Source: Spirochaetales bacterium (GTDB taxonomy: Bacteria > Spirochaetota > Spirochaetia > JABEVK01). From it: a DNA stretch of 34,279 nucleotides. Shown here in pieces: positions 7,952-14,700 of this stretch (positions are counted from its first letter, which is position 1; every line of letters begins with the position of its first letter). Under the pieces are notes generated by a model that did not search any database, had not been told where the DNA came from, and worked only from the letters and a program-made list of their open reading frames with translations. The position numbers and the translations under genes are program-made. The stretch spans positions 1 through 34,279 of the forward strand of contig JABEVK010000082.1 in NCBI GenBank assembly GCA_013044245.1, written 5' to 3'.

Positions 7952-8560
7952 TCATCCTGAGCTGACGGCGCTAAACGACCGAGCCGCCTGGGTAATCAAC
8001 GAATACGTTTTGTCGGCGAGCCATCGAGGGTTAAATAGCTTTGAGCCGATGGCTAAACCATCAGCCCCAGCTTGGCGGTAGCTTGTGACATTTTCGACGG
8101 TCACGCCTCCGCAGGCTAACAGAGGAATTTGAGGAAAGGGCCCTTTGAGTTCTTTAAGGTAAGAGGGCCCCTCTAGGGAGCCTAACGGAAAAACCTTGAC
8201 CTGGGTGGCTCCTGCTTGCCAAGCGGTGTAGACTTCGGTGGGGGTGAACGCTCCAGGGAACACAGGAATGCCCTGGTCGACGCAAGCTCGTATCAAGCTG
8301 GGGTCAGTGAGCGGCGAAACAACAAATTGTGCTCCTGCTTCTAGGGCGAGGTCGAGGTCGGCACGATTGCAGACGGTTCCCGCACCGATACGGGCTCGTC
8401 CCTCAAAATGCTGTCTGGCTTGATGAATCAAGTCTACGGCCGCGGGGGTATTCATCGTGATTTCCAAATCTCGAATTCCCCCTTGTAGAGACGCTTCAAA
8501 AGCGGGGATGAGGTCTTCGAGACTGATACCTCGGGCAATACCAATGATGAGAAGGCTCAT
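7952..8560 (-). CDS. eda: KDPG/KHG-type class I aldolase
   Basis: A 202-residue TIM-barrel aldolase that cleaves 2-keto-3-deoxy-6-phosphogluconate (or a related 2-keto-3-deoxy acid) to pyruvate and an aldehyde by a Schiff base. Family residues visible: Glu33 in 'DLEITMN', 'RIGAGTV' (57-63), 'PGAFTPTEV' (102-110), the Schiff-base Lys122 in 'VKVFPLG' and the phosphate-binding 'ACGGVTVENV'. It begins 'MSLLIIGIARG', where usual members have a slightly longer N-terminus with 'IPVIR', so substrate range could differ. The ATG at 8560 lies 2 bp from the stop of the upstream aldolase, so they form one operon, probably for breakdown of a sugar acid. Confidence 0.85.
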   Translation of the reverse strand: MSLLIIGIARGISLEDLIPAFEASLQGGIRDLEITMNTPAAVDLIHQARQHFEGRARIGAGTVCNRADLDLALEAGAQFVVSPLTDPSLIRACVDQGIPVFPGAFTPTEVYTAWQAGATQVKVFPLGSLEGPSYLKELKGPFPQIPLLACGGVTVENVTSYRQAGADGLAIGSKLFNPRWLADKTYSLITQAARSFSAVSSG

Positions 8561-8562
8561 CG

Positions 8563-9516
8563 CTATTTTCCCATCACTTCGGGGGTAGTCAGTTTGTCAT
8601 AAAACTTCACAAAGTCATCTTTGTCGGGACTGTCACGATAAGCGATGGCCACTCGGGGGTGCTCGTTGAGGACTCCTTGAATCATATAGGGAACGATGTA
8701 TCCCCATTCAAGTTGCCGAGATAGGGGAAGGTAATAGTCCTGGATTACCTGCAAAACAGGGCGTACCGAATATTTTGGATTTTTTAAAAACGTTAACAAC
8801 AATTCGATCGGACAGTTCCCAGGCCCCCGGCCAATTCCGTATATTGAGGCATCCAGCATATTGGCATTGTCGATGACTGCTTGAATCGTGTTCGCAAAGG
8901 CCAGTTGACGGTTGTTATGGGTGTGAATTCCGATCGTTTTGCCCGGGCAGAAGTGCTGATATTTTTTTACCAAGAAGTTAATGTCTTCTGAGTACATATT
9001 TCCGTAGGAATCTACGACGTAAACACAGGGAATTTCTGAACGGCTGACCTCGATCAGAGCCTCGTCGATTTCTCGTTCCAAATTGGTCGAGACAGCCATC
9101 AAGTTCAGAGTTGTCTCATAACCTTTTTCTTGGATTTTTTGGGCTAAAGCGATGCCTTTCGAGACATCTTTTACATAGCAGGCAATGCGGATCATATCGA
9201 AAATGGAATCGTTCACGGGGAGGATGTCTTCATCTTCTACGCGGCCAATATCCACCATGCAGGCCAGTTTTGACGAATCCTTAAGGTCTCCCAAGACGTT
9301 CTTGACGTCTTCGTCGGCACAAAATCGCCATTTTCCGAACTCCTCGACATTGAACATTTTCTTGCTGGCTTTGTAGCCGAGTTCGATATAATCGACCCCG
9401 GCAGCACAGAGGGCTTGATAGGAGGCCTTTACCAGGTCATCGCTGAATTGCCATTTGTTCATAAGCCCGCCATCACGGATTGAACAATCAAGGACTTTAA
9501 TTTCGGGTCGATACAT
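8563..9516 (-). CDS. DRE-TIM metallolyase (4-hydroxy-2-oxovalerate aldolase / HMG-CoA lyase-like)
   Basis: A 317-residue TIM-barrel enzyme of the HMGL-like superfamily. The metal and catalytic signatures are 'VLDCSIRDGGLMN' at residues 9-21 (Asp and Arg of the DxxxRDG motif) and 'GIHTHNNRQLA' (about 201-211), whose two His residues bind the divalent metal. 'YGIGRGPGNCPIE' supplies the C-terminal Gly loop. The N-terminal pattern is closest to MhpE-like 4-hydroxy-2-oxo acid aldolases, which yield pyruvate plus an aldehyde. It is the first gene of a two-aldolase operon with the KDPG-type gene; the spacing (2 bp) indicates joint expression. Substrate unknown. ATG 9516 has 'taggag' just upstream. 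Confidence 0.85.
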   Translation of the reverse strand: MYRPEIKVLDCSIRDGGLMNKWQFSDDLVKASYQALCAAGVDYIELGYKASKKMFNVEEFGKWRFCADEDVKNVLGDLKDSSKLACMVDIGRVEDEDILPVNDSIFDMIRIACYVKDVSKGIALAQKIQEKGYETTLNLMAVSTNLEREIDEALIEVSRSEIPCVYVVDSYGNMYSEDINFLVKKYQHFCPGKTIGIHTHNNRQLAFANTIQAVIDNANMLDASIYGIGRGPGNCPIELLLTFLKNPKYSVRPVLQVIQDYYLPLSRQLEWGYIVPYMIQGVLNEHPRVAIAYRDSPDKDDFVKFYDKLTTPEVMGK

Positions 9517-10112
9517 GAAAATCTCCTAGGTTATTTTTTACCGAAAACCCCCCTGTAATCAACCCAGCGGGCTGTTATTTCTGCAACGGTATCCGTGACA
9601 GTAAGCCATGCCGTAATGACGCCGGTTTCTAGCAGTTCGACTCTTTTCCTTAGCGGCAGTGTGAACGCAGAAGTCATCACCCGACCCCATATCTCTTTTG
9701 AGGTTTTTGACAACCAAGGAACCCCCACGTACCACCCTGTCGCATACGTGTATTTCGACAAACGGAATCTGTGCCATCTTTTCGCAGGGAATAGGGACAC
9801 TAACGGGCAGTGAAGTTAAATCCGTGAGTGGGATTTTCTTGTCGACGGTAGCCTACCCCTGGTCCTATCACTCGGACAGCGTCAACCAGCGAGCCCATAA
9901 GCACGAAATCGGGGATATCCTAGGCCAGATACCTGAAGCGGACCGATCTTTGATGTACCTTAAAGAGGGTGAAGGAGTGGATAGGACTGAGGCGAACAAC
10001 GGTCGGAGCAGGATACTGGGGGGACTACCACACAGCAGACCTTCTCCCTCTATCAATCGCTTGTTTAATATATTAAAATGAATCAAAAATTGTAATCAAA
10101 AGGAGGTGTTCT
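9517..10112. other. 0.6-kb stretch without a convincing gene; possible decayed ORF
   Basis: No frame gives a protein that reads as real across the region. On the minus strand a GTG-started frame (9531-9800, 89 codons) directly upstream of the aldolase gene has a plausible C-terminal half ('LLETGVITAWLTVTDTVAEI'). A second minus frame (to about 9561, starting near 9777 or further upstream) has a plausible first half ('AQIPFVEIHVCDRVVRGGSL'). Together they look like one gene broken by a frameshift. A 127-codon plus frame at 9698-10081 lacks recognisable motifs. I found no RNA gene. The region ends with a perfect AT palindrome and the cyclase ribosome site. Confidence 0.35.
10064..10077. promoter_or_regulatory. 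Perfect 14-bp AT palindrome upstream of the adenylate cyclase
   Basis: tttaatatattaaa reads identically on both strands and lies 36 bp before the cyclase ATG. It could be an operator or simply the AT-rich core of a promoter (taatat/tatatt -10-like). Only the palindrome is observed; a regulatory role is inferred. Confidence 0.35.
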
Positions 10113-11414
10113 ATGGCCCTGAGAAAAAGGCTACCGTTGTATACCTTTCTCGCTGTGTTTTTTTCGATAATCGCCGTAGGTGGACTGCTCATGCCAATCC
10201 TGCTCAACGGGATTGAAAAGTACTATCTCGCCATCCAGGCTGAAGTGAATACCCGACAAGCGGTGGCAATGGCCAAGTTTATCGAAGCGCGGGTTCAAGA
10301 TGGTGAGAGTCGAAAGATGATTTTGAAAGATTTTGAGGCCAGTATCGTCGGAACGGATGTTAACCGGGGCTTCGTCTGTTTAGTCGATCAAAAGACAGCC
10401 AAATTTCTGTGTCATCCAGACCCTCAATTGATAGGAAAGCCCATTGCGATCCGTCATGCATTTTACGATACAACTTTTACCCGGCATCACTTGGTTCCCT
10501 GGTCGCAAGCGATCAAAGATCCCCACAGTACCTCGGGTCTATTGCTTTTTAACCACCTGAAATCCGAAGAAGTCGTCCATTCTCAGGTTATTCCGAGTTT
10601 GGGCTGGGTCGTCAATTCCCACGAAAACACAGCACGGATTCGTGCGGAATTAAGAAAGATTCGTTGGGTTATTTTATATGGTTCGATTGTTTTCGCGTTT
10701 CTCTTGGCCTTTCCCATTTCGTTAGCGGTCCGGACGGTAAGCAGGAGGTATGAACGGCAAATCGAAGCCAGCAATATCTTGATTGCCGAAGAACAAGAAA
10801 AGTCTGATAACCTGCTGTTGTCGATTTTACCGGCCTCGATCGCCCAAAAGATGAAAGACGGTGCCACGACCATTGTTGATCACTTTGATCCCGTCGCGGT
10901 GCTTTTTTGTGATATTGTCAATTTTACCCCTTATGCCGCCAAAACAACGCCCGAAAAGTTAGTTCGCTTACTCAATGCCATTTTTACGCGCTTTGATTCT
11001 CTCGCCGAAAAACATGGCATTGAAAAAATAAAAACCGTTGGCGACGCTTATATGGCGGTAGCGGACTTAACCCTCCCCGTGGAGGATCCCGCTGACCGCG
11101 CCGTAAAGATGGGACTGGATATGATCGAAGCGGTGCAAAATTTGGGTCTTAATGTTCAGGTTAGGGTAGGCATTCACCTAGGACCCGTGGTCGCTGGGGT
11201 TATTGGTGTGACGAAGTTTAGTTATGACCTTTGGGGTGATACGGTGAACGTCGCGGCTCGCTTGGAATCGAGTGGCGTACCAGGACAGATCCACATCAGC
11301 GATTCGGTTAAGCAAGCCTTGAAGGGGGACTATAGCGTAGAGTATCGCGGCGAAACTCAGCTGAAAGGAAAGGGTGCGTTAAAAACGTGGCTTGTCACTA
11401 GGTCAGAGGCTTAA
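10113..11414 (+). CDS. Membrane-bound class III adenylate cyclase
   Basis: A 433-residue protein that makes cAMP. Layout: signal-anchor helix (about residues 10-32), extracytoplasmic Cache-like sensor (35-185), second helix (about 190-212, 'VILYGSIVFAFLLAFPISLAV'), coiled linker, cyclase domain (230-425). Metal-binding Asp267 ('LFCDIVNFT') and Asp311 ('KTVGDAYM') are present. The base-selecting pair is Lys307 and Asp372 ('YDLWGDTVN'), the adenine-specific combination rather than the Glu/Cys of guanylate cyclases. The Asn-Arg transition-state pair is in 'NVAARLES'. All residues needed for activity are visible. The start has an excellent 'aaaggagg'. The amidase gene follows 32 bp later. The sensed ligand is unknown. 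Confidence 0.92.
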   Translation: MALRKRLPLYTFLAVFFSIIAVGGLLMPILLNGIEKYYLAIQAEVNTRQAVAMAKFIEARVQDGESRKMILKDFEASIVGTDVNRGFVCLVDQKTAKFLCHPDPQLIGKPIAIRHAFYDTTFTRHHLVPWSQAIKDPHSTSGLLLFNHLKSEEVVHSQVIPSLGWVVNSHENTARIRAELRKIRWVILYGSIVFAFLLAFPISLAVRTVSRRYERQIEASNILIAEEQEKSDNLLLSILPASIAQKMKDGATTIVDHFDPVAVLFCDIVNFTPYAAKTTPEKLVRLLNAIFTRFDSLAEKHGIEKIKTVGDAYMAVADLTLPVEDPADRAVKMGLDMIEAVQNLGLNVQVRVGIHLGPVVAGVIGVTKFSYDLWGDTVNVAARLESSGVPGQIHISDSVKQALKGDYSVEYRGETQLKGKGALKTWLVTRSEA

Positions 11415-11446
11415 GTCGAGTAGCTGATCTGTCGAACCTCTAAAGG

Positions 11447-12397
11447 ATGGCCAAATTCCCCCTCTTTTTTGTGCTTTTAGGAGTTCTGACAGGCACTTCT
11501 GGTTTTGCCGAAGACTGCCGGTTAACCTCTTTAGAAATGTCGAGTTCTCAGGTTGTCGTTCAGGCTACCAGTAGACCTCAGTTTCAAGAGTTGGATTTTC
11601 CGCAAAAAGGGTTGTTTTGTCATGAGTTGGTCTTTCCTAAAACGGTGTTGGCCCTTCCAAATCGGTCTTCGCAAGGACTATCGACAACCCTACGCTCCAT
11701 CGAGGTGGTGCAGTTTTCTGCCCACCCCAATGTCGTTCATATTGTCTTAAAACAGACGATCACTCCCCACTATAACGTCGTCGTAGAGCCACAAGGCCAA
11801 CAATACCGGTTAACCATCACGTGGTCCAACTCGGCGAACAATGTCTTCGGCAAAAGTCAGGCTCGACTTTTCAAGGTCTTTCTAGATGTGGGGCATGGGG
11901 GGTATGACCCCGGCGGCACCGGACCTGCCGGTTTACCGGAATCGTTTGTGAACCTTGATGTTGCCCAAAGAGTGGCGGCCATCCTTAAGCAGCATGGGTT
12001 TGCGGTGGCTATGGATCGTACGAGCGACCATTTTGTCAGTCTGGCTGACCGAGTGAAACTCGCTGATGACTCCCATTGCCAATTGTTTGTGGGTCTATAC
12101 TGTAATGCTTCACGAAACCGTTCCATGCATGGAACAACAACTTACTTTTATCACCCGGTAGCGAAGAAATTTGCTTGGCACCTTTGCAATGTTGTCGCTC
12201 GTGACCTCGGCCTGGCCGATAATGGGGCGGTCTTTGACAACCTGTATGTGATCAAACATACACCCGCTACTTTTCCCGCCGTCATCATCGAATATGCGTT
12301 TATCTCGAACTTTCACGAAGAAGCCTTATTGGCGGATCATCACTTTCGCGATAAAATCGCCCAGGCGGTAGCTCAGGCCATTATGACCTATCGTTAA
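11447..12397 (+). CDS. N-acetylmuramoyl-L-alanine amidase-like protein with substituted zinc ligand
   Basis: A 316-residue exported protein: signal peptide (1-20, 'FFVLLGVLTGTSGFA'), AMIN-like beta domain (about 23-130) that targets such proteins to septal peptidoglycan or envelope partners, and an Amidase_3 catalytic domain (142-316) that normally cleaves the N-acetylmuramoyl-L-Ala bond. Zinc ligands His150 ('DVGHGG') and Glu165 ('LPESFVNLD') and the C-terminal catalytic-type Glu282 ('VIIEYAFISN') are present. The third zinc ligand, normally His in 'SIHANA', is Tyr218 here ('GLYCNAS'), followed by Cys219. The protein may be weakly active, use another ligand, or be a regulatory pseudoenzyme. 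The ATG follows 'ctaaagg' very closely, an awkward ribosome spacing. A 40-aa membrane protein follows. Confidence 0.85.
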   Translation: MAKFPLFFVLLGVLTGTSGFAEDCRLTSLEMSSSQVVVQATSRPQFQELDFPQKGLFCHELVFPKTVLALPNRSSQGLSTTLRSIEVVQFSAHPNVVHIVLKQTITPHYNVVVEPQGQQYRLTITWSNSANNVFGKSQARLFKVFLDVGHGGYDPGGTGPAGLPESFVNLDVAQRVAAILKQHGFAVAMDRTSDHFVSLADRVKLADDSHCQLFVGLYCNASRNRSMHGTTTYFYHPVAKKFAWHLCNVVARDLGLADNGAVFDNLYVIKHTPATFPAVIIEYAFISNFHEEALLADHHFRDKIAQAVAQAIMTYR

Positions 12398-12410
12398 GCA
12401 GGGGGAGTTT

Positions 12411-12533
12411 ATGTTACATCTCGGTGTCGTAGCGCTGATTGTTTTTCCCGCTTTAGGGTTTATTTTGTATTACACCATTCTGTTGGTGGTAGAAGCTCGT
12501 CATCGAAAAAAACATCCTGTAGAACGCTCGTAA
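12411..12533 (+). CDS. 40-residue single-span membrane protein
   Basis: A short gene beginning MLHLGVVALIVF and ending in a basic tail HRKKHPVERS. It has one hydrophobic helix of about 24 residues and a positively charged C-terminus, consistent with insertion in the inner membrane with the tail in the cytoplasm. 'agggggag' lies 6 bp before the ATG, and it starts 13 bp after the amidase stop, so it is probably the last gene of the cyclase-amidase transcription unit. No family recognised. Function unknown; a small partner of the amidase or cyclase is possible but unsupported. Confidence 0.55.
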   Translation: MLHLGVVALIVFPALGFILYYTILLVVEARHRKKHPVERS

Positions 12534-12561
12534 AAACAGCACTTAGAATGCACTCAAAGTA

Positions 12562-12595
12562 CAAAAAACGGGACTTGCCACTCAGCAAGTCCCGT
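12562..12595 (-). terminator. Intrinsic terminator of the lipoprotein gene
   Basis: A perfect 11-bp stem (acgggacttgc at 12568-12578 with gcaagtcccgt at 12585-12595) closes a 6-nt loop. Read on the minus strand the stem is followed by a run of six T (12563-12568 complement), the normal terminator form. It lies 20 bp past the lipoprotein stop. In the plus direction the U-tract is poor, although the hairpin may still help stop the cyclase-amidase transcript. Confidence 0.85.
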
Positions 12596-12615
12596 CTGTT
12601 CAATATCGATAAGGT

Positions 12616-13377
12616 TTACGGGTAGATAAAGCTTGCCCAGGTACTGCCAGTCGACAAACTTCCTTGCGGGACGTTAACCTGTGGACCCGAGGCTGGTGTT
12701 AAAAGAACATCAATCCAAATTTGGGCCCCCGATACCCAACTGGAGCTGGTTCCCGCAGAAACTGACCAAAATCCGGTGGTCGATGAGTAAGTCAAGGCAG
12801 AATTCGACACTTGTAAACCGGCGCTGTTATTACCGACCGACGCATATAATGCGGGAGCCGTGGTATACGCCTGCGTGGGGAGATACGACACCGTAAAGCC
12901 GTTACTTGTTAGGTTGGTAATGTATACTGTACCGTTAGCCCCTGTTGCTTCGAGCGCGGCCACTGTCGGTACCGTAATCGAGGTAGTCCCAGTACTTTGA
13001 ATAGTGGTCGAGGTCGAGCCGAGCCAAATAACACTGCCGGAAGAATTTTTACCAAAGACGTACACCAAGGCCGATCCCGAAGCACTGACACTAAAGGTCC
13101 CTGCAAAGTTGCTATTTGTCGTGTTACGAGCCAAAGTGGCACTGCCAAGACTGGTATACGAAGTATTGTAGACTTCAACCGTTACCGTACTTACGTTGCT
13201 ATCTGCGTACAAACTGCGCGAAGGTAACGTTGAGGAACTGAGACTAGGGCCTGTCGAAACCGATAAGGAGTACCCAGCGTTGGAAACCGGGGCGGCTTGT
13301 TGCGACGAAACCACAGGATTGGCGCACGATGCCAATAAACTTCCTGTAATCAGCAGAGCAAAAAAAGATTTTTTCAT
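12616..13377 (-). CDS. Ser/Thr-rich lipoprotein of unknown function
   Basis: A 253-residue protein with a lipoprotein signal 'MKKSFFALLITGSLLASC'; Cys18 should be lipidated. The mature part is extremely rich in Ser, Thr, Gly, Ala and Val with alternating hydrophobic and polar residues ('TVTVEVYNTSYTSLGSATL'), typical of extended beta-sandwich surface proteins. There are few charged residues. ATG 13377 is chosen over the upstream in-frame start at 13404 because it gives a standard signal peptide and has 'aaggaaa' 6 bp before it. It is monocistronic with its own terminator. Probably anchored at the outer membrane or cell surface; no domain recognised. Confidence 0.8.
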   Translation of the reverse strand: MKKSFFALLITGSLLASCANPVVSSQQAAPVSNAGYSLSVSTGPSLSSSTLPSRSLYADSNVSTVTVEVYNTSYTSLGSATLARNTTNSNFAGTFSVSASGSALVYVFGKNSSGSVIWLGSTSTTIQSTGTTSITVPTVAALEATGANGTVYITNLTSNGFTVSYLPTQAYTTAPALYASVGNNSAGLQVSNSALTYSSTTGFWSVSAGTSSSWVSGAQIWIDVLLTPASGPQVNVPQGSLSTGSTWASFIYP

Positions 13378-13609
13378 AGTATTTTCCTTAACTGGCTTGA
13401 ACACTTACTGTGTAGTTGGTAAGTTCCGTCAGAGTTCCCAATTCCTCAAGGATGGGGGGGGAGTAAGAAGCAGGGGATATTGCTGCCAAGAGTAGCCTCC
13501 TAAAATTTTTGAGCTTAAGTCACTATTTGTTGAAAATCTCTATTACGATATTAGACCTTTGGTCGCAAAATGACGATTTTTATGGCAAACTTATTGGCAA
13601 GGAGGAGTT

Positions 13610-14161
13610 TTGAATATGGACAACACAGCGCTTTTGGTCATGGATGTTCAGCCTGGTATCGTTACTAGACTTAAGGATCCTGAGGTTTATTTGAAACGAG
13701 TGCAGGAGGTGGTTCAAACGGCTCGTCGACACCAAATCCCTGTGATTTTTGTCGTCGTGGGGTTTCGGGAGGGTGGACCCGAGGTTAGTCCTCGTAACAA
13801 GGCCTTTCAAAACCTCACAGGCACACTACCGCAGCATATGGTGAATCCGTTGCCGGCCCTAGAACGTGAAAAGTCTGATATTTTGGTTGTTAAACGAAGG
13901 GTAAGTGCCTTTACGGGCAGTGATCTTGATGTGGTACTCCGCAGCCAAGGGATCCAGCATTTGGTTCTAGCCGGAATCTCGACCAGCGGCGTTGTGCTAT
14001 CGACGACCCGCGAAGCGGCCGATAAAGATTATCAACTGACGATACTTTCGGATCTGTGTGCGGATTTCGACGAAGAAGTTCATCAAATCCTTTTAACAAA
14101 GGTCTTTCCCCGCCAAGCCGAGGTTTTAGTCAGCCGGGACTGGGTTGATACTTTACGGTGA
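13610..14161 (+). CDS. Isochorismatase-like hydrolase family protein lacking the catalytic Cys
   Basis: A 183-residue alpha/beta protein of the isochorismatase-like (cysteine hydrolase) superfamily. Asp12 in 'LLVMDVQPGIV' and Lys95 in 'VVKRRVSAFTGSDL' match two members of the Asp-Lys-Cys triad. The position of the nucleophilic Cys is Val128 ('AGISTSGVVLSTTREAA'). The motif with Val instead of Cys occurs in a known subgroup, so this is a family trait rather than a fresh mutation, and the reaction is uncertain. 'aaggagg' precedes a TTG at 13610 (used here) and an ATG at 13616. It is divergent from the lipoprotein gene across a 232-bp gap in which I see no further gene. Confidence 0.85.
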   Translation: MNMDNTALLVMDVQPGIVTRLKDPEVYLKRVQEVVQTARRHQIPVIFVVVGFREGGPEVSPRNKAFQNLTGTLPQHMVNPLPALEREKSDILVVKRRVSAFTGSDLDVVLRSQGIQHLVLAGISTSGVVLSTTREAADKDYQLTILSDLCADFDEEVHQILLTKVFPRQAEVLVSRDWVDTLR

Positions 14162-14317
14162 TAGGTGACCAGTCCCCTGAAGTTTCTTTTTAGTTTGCCA
14201 GAAAGTTACCCCCGCCACCGTTAGTAGCAAAAAATTCGCTAATACACTGCGAGAAAAAAAGTGAGGTGTCAGGGGTAAACTGCACTGTTCCTAGCGGCGG
14301 GTTTAATCCCGTTTACG

Positions 14318-14635
14318 TTAATCCCGCTCAACAGAGGTGGCTACCTGCCCCTTGATGCGATAAACAATTACTACACTGTTGCCTTTGCGAAGCGCGCGGA
14401 CATGGCTGGGAGACCCATCTTTTGCGGTGACAGTGACATAATTGGCTAAGGTAAAAGCCATATCGTTGCCGTGAACATCGACCAAAAGGGTGGTTGCAGT
14501 ATGCCCATCATGCCTAATAGTCGATTTCGAGACAATATGACCGCTGACCATGCCAATCTCGGGGCGGAAATCCGAGGCGAATAAAGCGCCACTGCTCAAA
14601 CAAGCTACCATTAACAGCACAAAAAGACGTTTCAT
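14318..14635 (-). CDS. Small exported protein of unknown function
   Basis: A 105-residue protein with a signal peptide (1-20, 'LFVLLMVACLSSGALFAS'). The mature 85 residues look like a small beta-barrel, OB-like ('GMVSGHIVSKSTIRHDGH', 'VTVTAKDGSPSHVRALRKGN', 'VVIVYRIKGQV'). The Cys of the signal ('VACLSSG') does not form a good lipobox. No family recognised. It has its own near-consensus promoter 23-51 bp upstream, and 'aaggaagg' forms the ribosome site. Confidence 0.7.
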   Translation of the reverse strand: MKRLFVLLMVACLSSGALFASDFRPEIGMVSGHIVSKSTIRHDGHTATTLLVDVHGNDMAFTLANYVTVTAKDGSPSHVRALRKGNSVVIVYRIKGQVATSVERD

Positions 14636-14657
14636 TTTTTACCTTCCTTAAAAAAAT

Positions 14658-14686
14658 GTTATAACACTCTTCGGCCAGTTTGTGAA
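14658..14686 (-). promoter_or_regulatory. Sigma-70-type promoter of the small exported protein gene
   Basis: Read on the minus strand: -35 ttcaca (complement of 14681-14686), 17-bp spacer, -10 tataac (complement of 14658-14663). These match consensus at 5 of 6 and 5 of 6 positions, and the -10 is set in a tgttataaca palindrome. Confidence 0.6.
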
Positions 14687-14700
14687 GATTAACTTCTTAA

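Noticed and set aside
9980-10050. Plus-strand 'VGAGYWG' reminiscent of a Rossmann motif
   Set aside because: It stands alone in an otherwise unprotein-like frame and is out of context for such a fold.
14297-14327. Hairpin gcgggtttaa / ttaatcccgc as a bidirectional terminator
   Set aside because: One mismatch, an 11-nt loop, no T-run, and overlap with the stop codon of the small exported protein gene.
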